From Colwellia sp. MB02u-6 (GTDB lineage Bacteria > Pseudomonadota > Gammaproteobacteria > Enterobacterales > Alteromonadaceae), in NCBI RefSeq assembly GCF_014077095.1, contig NZ_JACGVG010000014.1:1-60127 (forward strand): DNA of 60,127 nt, given 5' to 3'. The notes below the pieces were generated by a model. The model did no database searches. It saw only the letters and a program-made list of their open reading frames with translations, and was not told the origin of the DNA. Within the stretch, counting starts at the first letter, position 1. Every line of letters starts with the position of its first letter. A program made the translations under genes and the position numbers. Positions 1 through 8,793 of this stretch are shown here, one piece after another.

Positions 1-165
1 AATGAGCTAGCATCACCTTATCAGTATTATACCGATGAAGATTTAACCCATCGTCTGCTATATGTTGAAGCCTCGCGTGGTTGTCCGTTTAAGTGTGAAT
101 TTTGTTTATCGTCTTTAGATAAAACAACCTATTATACTATCCATGACCTATTATACTATCTATGA
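1..165 (+). pseudogene. Truncated B12-binding-type radical SAM protein fragment
   Basis: The first frame is open from the window edge to a TGA at 163-165. It encodes a stretch ending in [15 protein letters not shown], which carries the CxxxCxxC cysteine triad that binds the radical SAM [4Fe-4S] cluster in the style of B12-binding-domain radical SAM proteins. Family members continue for several hundred residues after this motif. Here the frame runs into a short tandem repeat and stops about 14 codons later, so the catalytic barrel is missing. I read it as the surviving N-terminal part of a decayed gene. The 5' end lies outside the window, so I cannot tell whether the upstream part is intact. 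Confidence 0.7.
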
Positions 166-184
166 TCTATTGTACTATTCATAA
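128..184. repeat. 19-bp direct tandem repeat, three copies
   Basis: Three near-identical 19-bp units beginning cctattatactat follow one another with one to four mismatches. The radical SAM fragment loses homology exactly where this repeat starts, so the repeat either caused or followed the truncation. Confidence 0.75.
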
Positions 185-427
185 TCGATACTGCTTAAAA
201 TAAAATATTGTCAGTTTATAGTAATCACCATTTAACTTTAAGTCGCTAAGCAATTTGGCTAAAATTAAACTAATATGCAAAATTAGTTGATTGAAATAAA
301 AATATAACTCTATTTTTTGGCTTTTGCTAATACATTTAAATCTGTAAAAATAGACAAATTTTAAAATCTGAAGCAGTGTTTTTCAACGAATCAGCTCGTC
401 GACTTATAACTGAGATTGAGGAGAAGT

Positions 428-883
428 TTATTTTTCTTGTAGCATTTTTTCTGCACTGAGTTTGTCACTCGGTTTTGCGCTTTTTTTGGCCATTGCTAGC
501 TCAGTTACATTTTCGCTTATATGATTGATTTTACCTTCGATAACAGCGCCAGCCTCTATGCTGATAACCTCATGTTGAATATTACCACGCACTTCTGCCG
601 TTTTCTCTAGTATCACCTTCTGCGCCTTGATAGATCCGGTAACTCTACCCTTAATAATGGCTTCTTCAGCACAAATAGCTCCTTCAACTAAGCCATGAAT
701 ACCAACCGTTAAATGCCTCACATGTATCTCGCCTTCAATTCTACCGTCAAGTTGGATCACTCCTTCGCTAGATACGTTACCAACAATATTGACGTCAGGA
801 CTAATAATCGAGGGGATTTTGTTACTATTTTTACTGAGTTTATTTTCTACCGCTACGTCTTTACTTTTGTTTTTAGAGAACAT
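428..883 (-). CDS. Bactofilin family cytoskeletal protein
   Basis: The 151-residue protein is a bactofilin (DUF583/CcmA family). A short polar N-terminal tail of about 27 residues is followed by repeating glycine- and valine-rich strands (about residues 28-125), as in GRIEGEIHV and GLVEGAICAEEAIIKG, the signature of the right-handed beta-helix, then a charged C-terminal tail. Bactofilins polymerise without nucleotide at the inner membrane and position cell-wall enzymes. Its start codon (ATG at 881-883) overlaps the 3' end of the upstream M23 peptidase gene by 11 bp, so the two are probably translationally coupled. Bactofilin/M23 pairs are a known cell-shape module, for example CcmA with Csd-type peptidases in Helicobacter. 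Assignment to the family is firm; the shape role here is inference. Confidence 0.92.
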   Translation of the reverse strand: MFSKNKSKDVAVENKLSKNSNKIPSIISPDVNIVGNVSSEGVIQLDGRIEGEIHVRHLTVGIHGLVEGAICAEEAIIKGRVTGSIKAQKVILEKTAEVRGNIQHEVISIEAGAVIEGKINHISENVTELAMAKKSAKPSDKLSAEKMLQEK

Positions 884-1913
884 TTTTCAAAGCCTTAATG
901 AGTGAAAGAGGGTTGATCTGTTTTTTATTAAAAAGAACTTCATAATGCAAATGGGTGCTGGTGCTGCGCCCACTACTGCCCATTAAACCTATAACATCAT
1001 CCTTGCTGATTTCTTGCCCTTTCTTTACTTTTATTTTATGTAGATGACCAAAGCGTGTCATAAAACCATTGTGGTGATCAATTTCGATAAAACGGCCATA
1101 GCTACCGTTTCTTCCTGCCCGACGCACAGTGCCGTCAGCCGCAGCAAATATTTCAGTTTTTATCCAACCTGCCATATCAATGCCTTTATGCATTGCAGGG
1201 TGTTTAAGCATCGGGTCTTTACGAATACCAAAAAGACTGGAAATATAATAATCTTTTGCCGGAAAAATTACCGGTATATTACTTAGTGCCGCTTCTAGCT
1301 CGGTTAAACTGAGTAATTTCTCTATCAAGTTTTTATTATCAATATCAAGTTCTTGGGCTAGCACTTGGTTTAGTGGACCGCCCTGCCCTAAAGCAGGAGC
1401 TGTCCATTGCTTAAGCACAGATGCACTAGACACGCCCGCCAGTTTCATTGCTTGCTCAAGTACCTGCTTACGTTTGCTTATTTGCTGTTCTAATTGGTGA
1501 TAACTAAATTGCTGTTTTTGCTTCAATTGGGCAATGTCAGTCTGGCTTTGCTGCATAACCGACCATATGGGATCATCAGTTTTACTTGTTGTTTCTGAGT
1601 TAAGGTCAATATCAGGAGGAGTTGCATCACTAGTTTGCCCAATAGTTTCATGCTTAGGATCAACTATGGCTGTAGGTAGTGAATCCAATACGTTTTGCAG
1701 TAATTCTTGTTGCTCTTGTACTTGTAGTAACTGCTGCTGCAACTGGCTCTGTTTGTCTTGATATTTCAACACTAACTGGTCTAAAGATTTTTGTGACTGG
1801 TACAATTGATCTTGGCTTTGTGACACTTGATCGTTAAGTGAAAAATATTTTAAGCTACTAAACGACAGCCAAGTAAAAGTTAAAGCAATCAATAGAACAA
1901 GGCTAAGTTGCAC
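873..1913 (-). CDS. M23 family metallopeptidase (LytM-type), membrane-anchored
   Basis: This is a probable peptidoglycan DD-endopeptidase. Read from the GTG at 1913, residues 4-20 form a membrane anchor, about 25-75 and 120-160 are Gln-rich coiled coil, and the C-terminal third is an M23 domain. Zinc and catalytic positions are intact: His242 and Asp246 (HKGID), His290 (GHLH) and His321/His323 (HLHYEV). The downstream bactofilin overlaps it by 11 bp. The start is doubtful. The same frame stays open upstream to about 2030 and encodes a basic, family-like N-terminus (LFPKRQFIVRQNGEIRYI), but offers no ATG, GTG or TTG. A CTG at 2024 or an ATT at 2015 would be needed, so the real protein may be about 37 residues longer. 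Confidence 0.9.
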   Translation of the reverse strand: MQLSLVLLIALTFTWLSFSSLKYFSLNDQVSQSQDQLYQSQKSLDQLVLKYQDKQSQLQQQLLQVQEQQELLQNVLDSLPTAIVDPKHETIGQTSDATPPDIDLNSETTSKTDDPIWSVMQQSQTDIAQLKQKQQFSYHQLEQQISKRKQVLEQAMKLAGVSSASVLKQWTAPALGQGGPLNQVLAQELDIDNKNLIEKLLSLTELEAALSNIPVIFPAKDYYISSLFGIRKDPMLKHPAMHKGIDMAGWIKTEIFAAADGTVRRAGRNGSYGRFIEIDHHNGFMTRFGHLHKIKVKKGQEISKDDVIGLMGSSGRSTSTHLHYEVLFNKKQINPLSLIKALKNVL

Positions 1914-2024
1914 TTTAGATGAGGCTTTAATGTATCTTATTTCACCATTTTGACGAACAATAAACTGTCGTTTTGGAAATAAGTATTGATAGATTCGATT
2001 TGTAGTTTTTATAATTTTTCTCAG
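1914..2024 (-). other. Probable 5' coding extension of the M23 peptidase gene with a non-ATG start
   Basis: The peptidase frame is open here for 37 codons before an in-frame TAA near 2031. The translation includes FPKRQFIVRQNGEIRY, a basic cytoplasmic segment that would normally precede the membrane anchor in this family. Candidate initiators are CTG at 2024 and ATT at 2015. No good Shine-Dalgarno sequence precedes either. Confidence 0.5.
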
Positions 2025-2789
2025 TGCTTGTTATATTATTTGCTAGCTGAAATAGTAAAACTCGACAAAAGCGAAAGAATTACTAAGGTATTGATAACAG
2101 CAGCATGAAAAAATTTTGCCGCATTACTAACACAACAGTTGTCAAAAAATCATTTATCCTAATCTGCGCCTAGACGCTATAATAATTCCTTTTAATTAGT
2201 GGCATGTCGAAAAATGATATATCGCGAGGCGTTTTCGAAGCGTCTAGTTCCTGCTTATGTTTAAACTATTGACCATCTTTGTTAACTCTTCTGACAGATA
2301 AGATGGCTAAATAAACATTTGTTCAGTTATACGTGCTAGTTCTATGTTTACTTATACATTTAACCATACACTTAGTTACATGTATAACTATAAAAGTTAC
2401 ATGATTAAACCGCTTTTTCTCTTCAGTATCAAGAATTTTTAACCTTAGGCTTATCACCTTGCTGTATTTTTTGCACTTAAGGCTTAATTCAAGAGACCTA
2501 GTTAATCAAACATATTCACTGTTTAGAGTGTATCAGTAAATTAAAACTGTTTCTTAAAAATAAAAAAGAGCTTTATAAACCTAAAAAAGACACTCAAAAA
2601 CAAGAAGAAACCTGCTAAATAACAAGTAATTAAAGCGCTTGTGAGTGTGTAATACTTAAAGGTACTTCAGTTCGTCACTCAACAGAGCTATCTACAACAA
2701 GTCATAGTGCTTGTCGTCATCAACAGCAAAATAAAAATTTAGCATCAGTGGTTAAAGTGAACCGTGGATAATCCCAAGTAAATGGCTAT
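2025..2789. other. Gene-free stretch with a nested inverted repeat
   Basis: No convincing gene is visible. At 2170-2247 a 9-bp inverted repeat (ctagacgct / agcgtctag) encloses a second inverted pair (tcgaaaa at 2207-2213, ttttcga at 2232-2238), giving a structure of about 78 bp that could be a small mobile-element remnant or a regulatory hairpin. The rest is AT-rich without recognisable motifs. Confidence 0.4.
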
Positions 2790-4973
2790 TTATATCTCCC
2801 AACTCGCATCAGGATCCCAACTTGCCTCGGGCTTCCAATTAGCTACCCAGGCTTGAACATCACTGGTTAGCATAGGTTTGGCAATAATATTACCTTGTGC
2901 TAATTCACAGCCCAATTGTAATAGAGCCATGCCCTGTTCAATCGTTTCTACACCTTTTGCAATCACGCCACGTTTGAATGGTTTAGCTAAGGCTATTATA
3001 CCTTCAACAATGGCGAAGTCATCGGCATCATGCAACATGTTTCGCACAAAGCTCTCGTCTATATTAATGACGTTGGCTGGTAATCGTCTAAGGTAAGTGA
3101 GGGACGAATAGCCTGTGCCAAAATCATCTAAGGCAAATTTTACACCCAAGGCCATACAGGCTTGCATGATTGTTGATACATGATAAACATCATCTAAAGC
3201 ATTTTTTTCCAGTATCTCTAGCTCTAAATAGCCGGGTTCAACATCGGAGTGGGCTGCTAATAGTGCTGTTAACCTATGGGTAAAGTCAGGTTGCCGCAAT
3301 TGTAATGCTGAAATGTTTACACTTGTACTAATAGGGAGATTAAGCCCTATTTTTTGCCACTGGCTAATTTGTGTTAGTGCGTTATCAATCACCCACTCAC
3401 CAAACTCGATACTCATGGTGTTATTTTCCATGGCAGGCAAAAAATCAGCTGAGTTTAATAGCCCTCTTATCGGATGTTGCCAGCGTATAAGCGCCTCAAC
3501 CCCTATTACCGCGCCTGTTTTCATATTTACCTTAGGCTGATAGTAGAGTACAAATTGATCATTATTTAATGCACTTTGAATAGCCTCTAGGCTTTCTCTT
3601 TGCACTCTCACAGCCTTATCTTGAGCCATATCGAGTAAGTGATAACAATTTTTACCTGATTTTTTAGCCACGTACATAGCTTGATCAGCATAGCGCATGA
3701 GCTGGTCGGCATCGACACCATCGTTAGGGTAAAAGCTGACGCCAATACTAGCTGATATATTTAAGACTAGCTTACCCATTAAAACCGGTTCAGACGCTGC
3801 CAATAACAACCGATCTAATACCGGTTTACAATCTTCAACTCTGGCTAGATCCGCTAATACGGCGACAAATTCATCACCGCCAATACGCGCTAAAGTATCA
3901 AATTCACGCAATACCTCTTTCATACGAAGTGAGAGCACTGTCAATAGTTGATCACCTACATCATGTCCATGAGTATCATTAACGGCTTTAAAACCGTCTA
4001 AATCTAGAAATGCGACAGCGAGTGACAGCTGATGACGGTCGCGCTGCAACATAGCTTGAGATAATCGGTCAGCAAGTAGCTTTCGGTTGGGTAGGTGTGT
4101 AAGTAAATCGTAATGGGCAATATGCTCTAATTGACTCTGGTATTCTTTCATCGAAGTGATATCTGTAAATAAGATAACATAGTTACTTATTTGACCATCA
4201 ATACCTCTGACCGAACTAATGTTGAGCATTTCAGGATAAACGTCACCATTTTTACGACAGCTCCATATATCACCAGACCAAAAGCCATCATTCAATACGG
4301 TTTGCCATATATCGGCATAGAACTCTGGTGATTGTCGTCCGGATTTAAAAATACTTAAGTTCTGTCCAATGGCTTCTTCACGGCTATAACCCGTTACCGT
4401 CGTAAAAGTCGCATTGACGTCAATGATATTGCCTGTGGCGTCGCTGATGCAGGTACCTTCACGGGCATGGCTAAATACACTGGCGGTAATGGCTAACTCA
4501 TCGGCTAGCTTATCTTTCTCTTGATTGGCAAGCATTAACTCACTTGCTCTCTTGTCTTTTTCCTTATTTTGAACAGCAAGTTCTTTATTAGCAAGGACTA
4601 ACTCATCGGCTCGCTTATCTTTCTCTTGATTAGCAATAACTAACTCATTCGCGCGCTTATCTTTCTCTTGATTAGCAATAGCTAACTCATCCGCGCGCTT
4701 ATCCTTCTCTTTATTGGCAAGGACTAACTCATCCGCGCGCTTATCTTTCTCTTTATTAGCAATAGCTAACTCATTTGCTCGCTTGTCTTTTTCCTTATTT
4801 TGAAAAGCAAGTTCTTTATTAGCAATAGCTAACTCATTTGCTCGCTTATCTTTCTCTTGATTTTGAAAGGCAAGTTCTTTATTGGCAAGGACTAACTCAT
4901 GCGCGCGCTTATCCTTCTCTTTATTGGCAAGGACTAACTCATCCGTGCGCTTATTTTTTATCCAACCAAACAT
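2790..4973 (-). CDS. PAS-GGDEF-EAL protein with N-terminal coiled-coil repeat array
   Basis: This 727-residue protein belongs to the cyclic-di-GMP signalling family. Residues 10-160 are 14- and 21-residue repeats of the type EKDKRADELVLANK, predicted to form a long coiled coil. A PAS domain follows (about 165-285), then a GGDEF domain (about 290-450) with GGDEF at 365-369 and an RxxD inhibitory-site motif at 356-359, so the cyclase looks competent. The EAL domain (about 465-715) has EAL at 493-495, Asn553 and the Asp pair 615-616. However, the usual KID motif reads NID (Asn637) and the usual EGVET reads KGVET (Lys673), so two catalytic positions are lost. No transmembrane segment is seen. The likely net activity is diguanylate cyclase with a non-hydrolytic or sensory EAL domain. 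It is monocistronic. Confidence 0.9.
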   Translation of the reverse strand: MFGWIKNKRTDELVLANKEKDKRAHELVLANKELAFQNQEKDKRANELAIANKELAFQNKEKDKRANELAIANKEKDKRADELVLANKEKDKRADELAIANQEKDKRANELVIANQEKDKRADELVLANKELAVQNKEKDKRASELMLANQEKDKLADELAITASVFSHAREGTCISDATGNIIDVNATFTTVTGYSREEAIGQNLSIFKSGRQSPEFYADIWQTVLNDGFWSGDIWSCRKNGDVYPEMLNISSVRGIDGQISNYVILFTDITSMKEYQSQLEHIAHYDLLTHLPNRKLLADRLSQAMLQRDRHQLSLAVAFLDLDGFKAVNDTHGHDVGDQLLTVLSLRMKEVLREFDTLARIGGDEFVAVLADLARVEDCKPVLDRLLLAASEPVLMGKLVLNISASIGVSFYPNDGVDADQLMRYADQAMYVAKKSGKNCYHLLDMAQDKAVRVQRESLEAIQSALNNDQFVLYYQPKVNMKTGAVIGVEALIRWQHPIRGLLNSADFLPAMENNTMSIEFGEWVIDNALTQISQWQKIGLNLPISTSVNISALQLRQPDFTHRLTALLAAHSDVEPGYLELEILEKNALDDVYHVSTIMQACMALGVKFALDDFGTGYSSLTYLRRLPANVINIDESFVRNMLHDADDFAIVEGIIALAKPFKRGVIAKGVETIEQGMALLQLGCELAQGNIIAKPMLTSDVQAWVANWKPEASWDPDASWEI

Positions 4974-5323
4974 TTTCTAACTCCTGTTATCAAAAAAACA
5001 TGTGCTAGATTTTGTTTAACCATTGAAGTAAATATTGATTTTCGGATCGCGGTCTGTTGTTTTTTATGAGCAACTTGAACGCTTTGTGTAACATTTCATC
5101 ATTCTGAGTCTACTTTAAGTTGATTGAGAATAACGAATGTATCGGTGAATATCTGTTCAAAATAACCATTATTATCCATCTAGTTATTCTTCTAGTGTTA
5201 TCAAGAGCCTTCACCTTAATAAAGATCACCCGCTTTAATGTACTAAAAATTAGCATAGAAAAAAGTCATAACAATAACCAGTAAAACCTTCTGCTCGATA
5301 TTAAAGTGATAATGGCTTGGCTA

Positions 5324-5360
5324 AGTCATTAGTCATTAGTCATTAGTCATTAGTCATTAG
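5324..5360. repeat. Heptanucleotide microsatellite (agtcatt)5
   Basis: Five perfect copies of a 7-bp unit plus two bases lie 13 bp downstream of the Crp/Fnr gene stop codon. The rest of the 399-bp gap (4974-5372) between the GGDEF-EAL and Crp/Fnr genes holds nothing else I recognise. Confidence 0.85.
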
Positions 5361-5372
5361 CCGTTATCGCAG

Positions 5373-6137
5373 TCAGCGTTTAATAGATGGCGAATTAGTT
5401 AAGTCTTGACTGTATTTAGCCGCTTTTTCTAAAGCTTCTAAATCTTTAACAATCAGTTGATTACGTTTTTTATCAATGGTGCCAGCTTTTTTCCAGTGCT
5501 GTAATTGTTTATTGATTACTTGCCTGACTGAGCCTGTCATTCGCGCCAAGGTTTCATCGTTTAAGCCATTAACTAAATGATGCTGATGTTCTTCTGTTTT
5601 AGCGCCGGTATAAAACTTAATTTTATTAATATGCTCTAAAATAATACGGCTTAAACGCGTAGTAACATCGTGTAAAACTAGGCTACTGACTTGCTGCTCT
5701 TTTTCACGCATTTTTTTCGCTAAATAAGGCATAAACTGTTGGTTAAATTCAGGATAAGTCCACAGCCAATGTCGCATTGTTACCAGCTTTACTGACAGTA
5801 GTTTTATTGTGGTTAAGGGTGAAACAATAACATCATGCGGTTGATCATCTAATAACACCATTAAATCAAAACAATCGCCAGCATAAAGCATATCTAACGT
5901 AGCTTCTCGGCCAGTTTCAGGGTTACTTTGTTTAATTTCTAAACTGCCATCAATCACCACAAAAAAGCGCTGGGTTAATAAATCTGAATTAAAATAATCT
6001 CCTTTGCGCCATTCATCAAGCTGAAATTCTTGTTGAAAGTCTTCAATTAACTTTATGGGTAAGTCTGCAAAAATATTAGCTTGCCTGACGAGTACCAGAC
6101 TGGCTTTTTGAGGTAAATGAGTGACATTTTTATGCAT
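5373..6137 (-). CDS. Crp/Fnr family transcriptional regulator
   Basis: The 254-residue protein has a cyclic-nucleotide-binding-like beta-barrel (about residues 20-135, with GDYFNSDLL and LYAGDCFDLMVLL) and a long dimerisation helix followed by a C-terminal winged helix-turn-helix (about 175-235, LARMTGSVRQVINKQLQHW). The Fnr-type N-terminal cysteine cluster is absent, so it is not an iron-sulfur oxygen sensor. The ligand is unknown. It is transcribed divergently from dnaK, and the shared region carries an 18-bp palindrome (6305-6322) that is a plausible binding site for it. Autoregulation and control of the neighbouring dnaK are inferences. Confidence 0.85.
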   Translation of the reverse strand: MHKNVTHLPQKASLVLVRQANIFADLPIKLIEDFQQEFQLDEWRKGDYFNSDLLTQRFFVVIDGSLEIKQSNPETGREATLDMLYAGDCFDLMVLLDDQPHDVIVSPLTTIKLLSVKLVTMRHWLWTYPEFNQQFMPYLAKKMREKEQQVSSLVLHDVTTRLSRIILEHINKIKFYTGAKTEEHQHHLVNGLNDETLARMTGSVRQVINKQLQHWKKAGTIDKKRNQLIVKDLEALEKAAKYSQDLTNSPSIKR

Positions 6138-6304
6138 AAATAAATAGCTTTAGTTGTTGCAATAGCAAGTATTTTTATTCTAACCAGTTATCGCTATATA
6201 GCAAAAGCTAATATTGCTTTACAAACATTTTATCTTAGCTATTTACCGGGTTAATTTGCTGATTTTTGTCTTTAAAAAAAGTAAAAAATAAAAAATCATC
6301 GCTA

Positions 6305-6322
6305 CTGTCATATTTGTGACAG
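6305..6322. promoter_or_regulatory. Palindromic operator candidate between Crp/Fnr gene and dnaK
   Basis: CTGTCA-N6-TGACAG is a perfect inverted repeat with the spacing typical of Crp/Fnr-family sites (consensus TGTGA-N6-TCACA). It lies 168 bp upstream of the Crp/Fnr start and 153 bp upstream of dnaK. The half-site differs from classical Crp and Fnr half-sites, which fits a regulator with its own specificity. Confidence 0.5.
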
Positions 6323-6365
6323 AAGCATTTTATTAGCTTGCGTAATATAGCGCCACTAACCAAAC

Positions 6366-6390
6366 ACCTTGGGTTTATTCAAGGTTTTTT
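6366..6390 (+). terminator. First terminator-like hairpin in the dnaK leader
   Basis: ACCTTG (6366-6371) pairs with CAAGGT (6380-6385) across an 8-nt loop and is followed directly by a run of T (to 6390). It lies about 85 nt upstream of the dnaK ATG, inside the probable untranslated leader. Confidence 0.45.
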
Positions 6391-6394
6391 ATAT

Positions 6395-6441
6395 GGTCTA
6401 ACTGCTTACTGGTAATAGCCATAAAGCATCAGACCTTTTTT
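6395..6441 (+). terminator. Second terminator-like hairpin in the dnaK leader
   Basis: GGTCT (6395-6399) pairs with AGACC (6431-6435), with a further inner helix TGCTT/AAGCA and a small GG/CC top, followed by six T residues (6436-6441). It ends 33 nt before the dnaK ATG. The position suggests attenuation or an RNA thermosensor-like element rather than ending of an upstream gene, because the upstream gene is divergent. Confidence 0.45.
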
Positions 6442-6474
6442 ATTAAGTACTTTTAAAAAGAATAGGTGATTATT

Positions 6475-8367
6475 ATGTCTAAGACTATCGGTATTGATTT
6501 AGGTACAACAAACTCGTGTGTCGCTGTTATGGAAGGCGGCGTGGCAAAAATTATTGAAAATGCAGAAGGTAGCCGCACCACACCATCCATTGTTGCTTAT
6601 GCCAACAATGAAACATTAGCCGGCCAACCCGCAAAAAGACAAGCGGTGACTAACTCAAGCAATACATTATTTGCGATTAAGCGCTTAATTGGTCGTAAGT
6701 TTGATGATAAGGAGGTACAAAAAGATATTAAATTAGCGCCTTATAAAATTATAAAAGCAAGTAACGGTGACGCTTGGGTTGAAGTTAATGGTAAAGCTTT
6801 ATCCCCACAGGAAGTGTCAGCACAAATTTTACGTAAATTGAAAAAAGATGCTGAAACTTATTTAGGTGAAACAGTCACAGACGCGGTTATTACTGTACCA
6901 GCCTACTTTAATGATTCACAACGCCAAGCAACTAAAGACGCAGGTAAAATTGCTGGGCTTAATGTTAAGCGTATTATTAACGAACCTACCGCTGCGGCAT
7001 TAGCTTACGGTGTCGACAAAAACAATAAAGCTGACCAAAAAGTGGTGGTTTACGATCTAGGTGGTGGTACTTTTGATGTCTCTATTATTGAAATATCTAA
7101 TGTCGAAGGAGAAAAACAATTTGAAGTATTAGCCACTAATGGCGATACCTTTCTAGGCGGCGAAGATTTTGATTTACGCTTAATCAATTACCTTGCTGAT
7201 GAGTTTAAAAAAGAAAGCGGAATTGATATTAAACAAGACCCTTTAGCGTTACAGCGTATTAAAGAAGCCGCGGAAAAAGCAAAAATTGAATTGTCGTCAG
7301 CATTACAAACTGACATAAATTTACCTTACGTTACCGCTAATGCGAGCGGCCCTAAACACTTAAAAATACAAGTGACTCGGGCTAAATTAGAGTCATTAGT
7401 TGATGACTTGGTCAAAAGCACCATAGCACCGTGTGAGCAAGCATTAAAGGATGCTGGTTTAAGCAAAGCGGATATTAGCCAAGTAATTTTGGTTGGTGGT
7501 CAATCACGCATGCCAAAAGTACAAGCAGCAGTTAAAGACTTTTTTGGTAAAGAACCACGTAAAGATGTTAATCCAGATGAAGCCGTTGCCATGGGTGCTG
7601 CCATACAAGCCGGTGTGTTGTCAGGCACAGTGGGTGATGTGTTGTTACTTGATGTTACGCCATTGTCACTGGGTATTGAAACCTTAGGCGGAGTAATGAC
7701 CAAGCTTATTGAGAAAAATACCACCATACCAACACGGGCCTCTGAAACCTTTGCAACGGCAGAAGATAATCAAGCCGCCGTAACGGTACATGTGTTACAG
7801 GGCCAACGTGAAATGGCGACAGACAACAAATCGTTAGGTCAATTTAACTTAACCGATATTAATCCTGGCCCACGCGGTTCAGTGCAAGTTGAAGTTACCT
7901 TTGATATTGATGCAGACGGTATTTTAAATGTCACCGCGAAAGATAAAGCAACCGGTAAGGAGCAAAGCATTAAAATTACCGCATCAAGTGGCTTAACAGA
8001 AGACGAAGTTAATCGCATGGTAAACGATGCACTGAGTCACGCCTCTGAAGATAAGCAAAAGCGTGAGTTAGTTGAGCAACGTAACCAAGCGGATCAATTA
8101 ATTCATACTGTGCAAACATCAATGGCAAGTTTGAGTGATGATCAGCAGACTGAGCTTAAAACTTTAATTGAGCAACTGAAAATGGCTGTTAATGGTGATG
8201 ACAAAGCCGCGATTGAAATGCGACAAAAGAACTTGCAAGCAGCATACAGTAAAATTATGCAAGCACAAAAGGCCCAAGAAGCACAACATCAAGGTGAGGC
8301 GGCCAACGATGAAGCTAAAAGTGAAGATGTTATTGATGCTGACTTTGAAGATGTTAGCAACGGTTAA
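6475..8367 (+). CDS. dnaK: DnaK-type Hsp70 chaperone
   Basis: The 630-residue protein is a full-length Hsp70: an actin-like ATPase with [17 protein letters not shown] at the N-terminus, the phosphate motif [13 protein letters not shown] and [11 protein letters not shown], then the linker [13 protein letters not shown], the substrate-binding domain, and a C-terminal helical lid ending in [14 protein letters not shown], the DnaK-type tail. The ATG at 6475 is preferred over an in-frame GTG at 6466 because AGGTGA lies 5 nt before it. Unlike the usual dnaK, there is no grpE or dnaJ next door, so this may be a second, orphan copy. The leader contains two terminator-like hairpins, and a strong terminator follows the gene, so it is transcribed alone. 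Confidence 0.95.
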   Translation: MSKTIGIDLGTTNSCVAVMEGGVAKIIENAEGSRTTPSIVAYANNETLAGQPAKRQAVTNSSNTLFAIKRLIGRKFDDKEVQKDIKLAPYKIIKASNGDAWVEVNGKALSPQEVSAQILRKLKKDAETYLGETVTDAVITVPAYFNDSQRQATKDAGKIAGLNVKRIINEPTAAALAYGVDKNNKADQKVVVYDLGGGTFDVSIIEISNVEGEKQFEVLATNGDTFLGGEDFDLRLINYLADEFKKESGIDIKQDPLALQRIKEAAEKAKIELSSALQTDINLPYVTANASGPKHLKIQVTRAKLESLVDDLVKSTIAPCEQALKDAGLSKADISQVILVGGQSRMPKVQAAVKDFFGKEPRKDVNPDEAVAMGAAIQAGVLSGTVGDVLLLDVTPLSLGIETLGGVMTKLIEKNTTIPTRASETFATAEDNQAAVTVHVLQGQREMATDNKSLGQFNLTDINPGPRGSVQVEVTFDIDADGILNVTAKDKATGKEQSIKITASSGLTEDEVNRMVNDALSHASEDKQKRELVEQRNQADQLIHTVQTSMASLSDDQQTELKTLIEQLKMAVNGDDKAAIEMRQKNLQAAYSKIMQAQKAQEAQHQGEAANDEAKSEDVIDADFEDVSNG

Positions 8368-8431
8368 TCGATAAAGCCACATTCATTATAGGCTACAGGT
8401 TAATTCACTCACTAGCTAAAGTCTAAAAACA

Positions 8432-8463
8432 AACCCCTAATATTTATGATTAGGGGTTTTTTA
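8432..8463 (+). terminator. Rho-independent terminator of dnaK
   Basis: AAACCCCTAA and TTAGGGGTTT form a 10-bp stem followed by a T tract, about 65 bp after the dnaK stop codon. The remaining 330 bp up to the next gene are AT-rich, with a short alternating TA run near 8592; nothing else is recognisable. Confidence 0.9.
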
Positions 8464-8793
8464 TTGCTGATTATACTGTCGATTATACTGCCAACTCTAT
8501 TACCAATGCTTTTGCTGATAAAATAGATAACCAAGCTGACTAATTCCCTGAACATTTCACCTGCTACAATAAGCTAATACTGGGTTGTTTATATATATAT
8601 TTTACCTGTATATAAAGCAGAGCCACTCATTAATAAAACCGCTATAAGTCACTGTTATGCGATGATGATTTTTTTCTTTTTGTCTCTCGATGAAAATTCA
8701 CACGGCATCAAGGTCTGTGTCGAGTGAAGTTACGTGATGGGAATTAACCTCTGAAATAAAACAATATCTATTATTAGGCTTGCAAAGTACAAA

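Noticed and set aside
2105-2173. 22-codon frame starting MKKFC with a hydrophobic end
   Set aside because: Too short and without a ribosome binding site; it ends in the inverted repeat.
7500-7727. Antisense frame within dnaK
   Set aside because: A shadow of the strongly conserved Hsp70 coding sequence; the same applies to antisense frames in betB, betA, nhaA, the TonB receptor and the polysaccharide genes.
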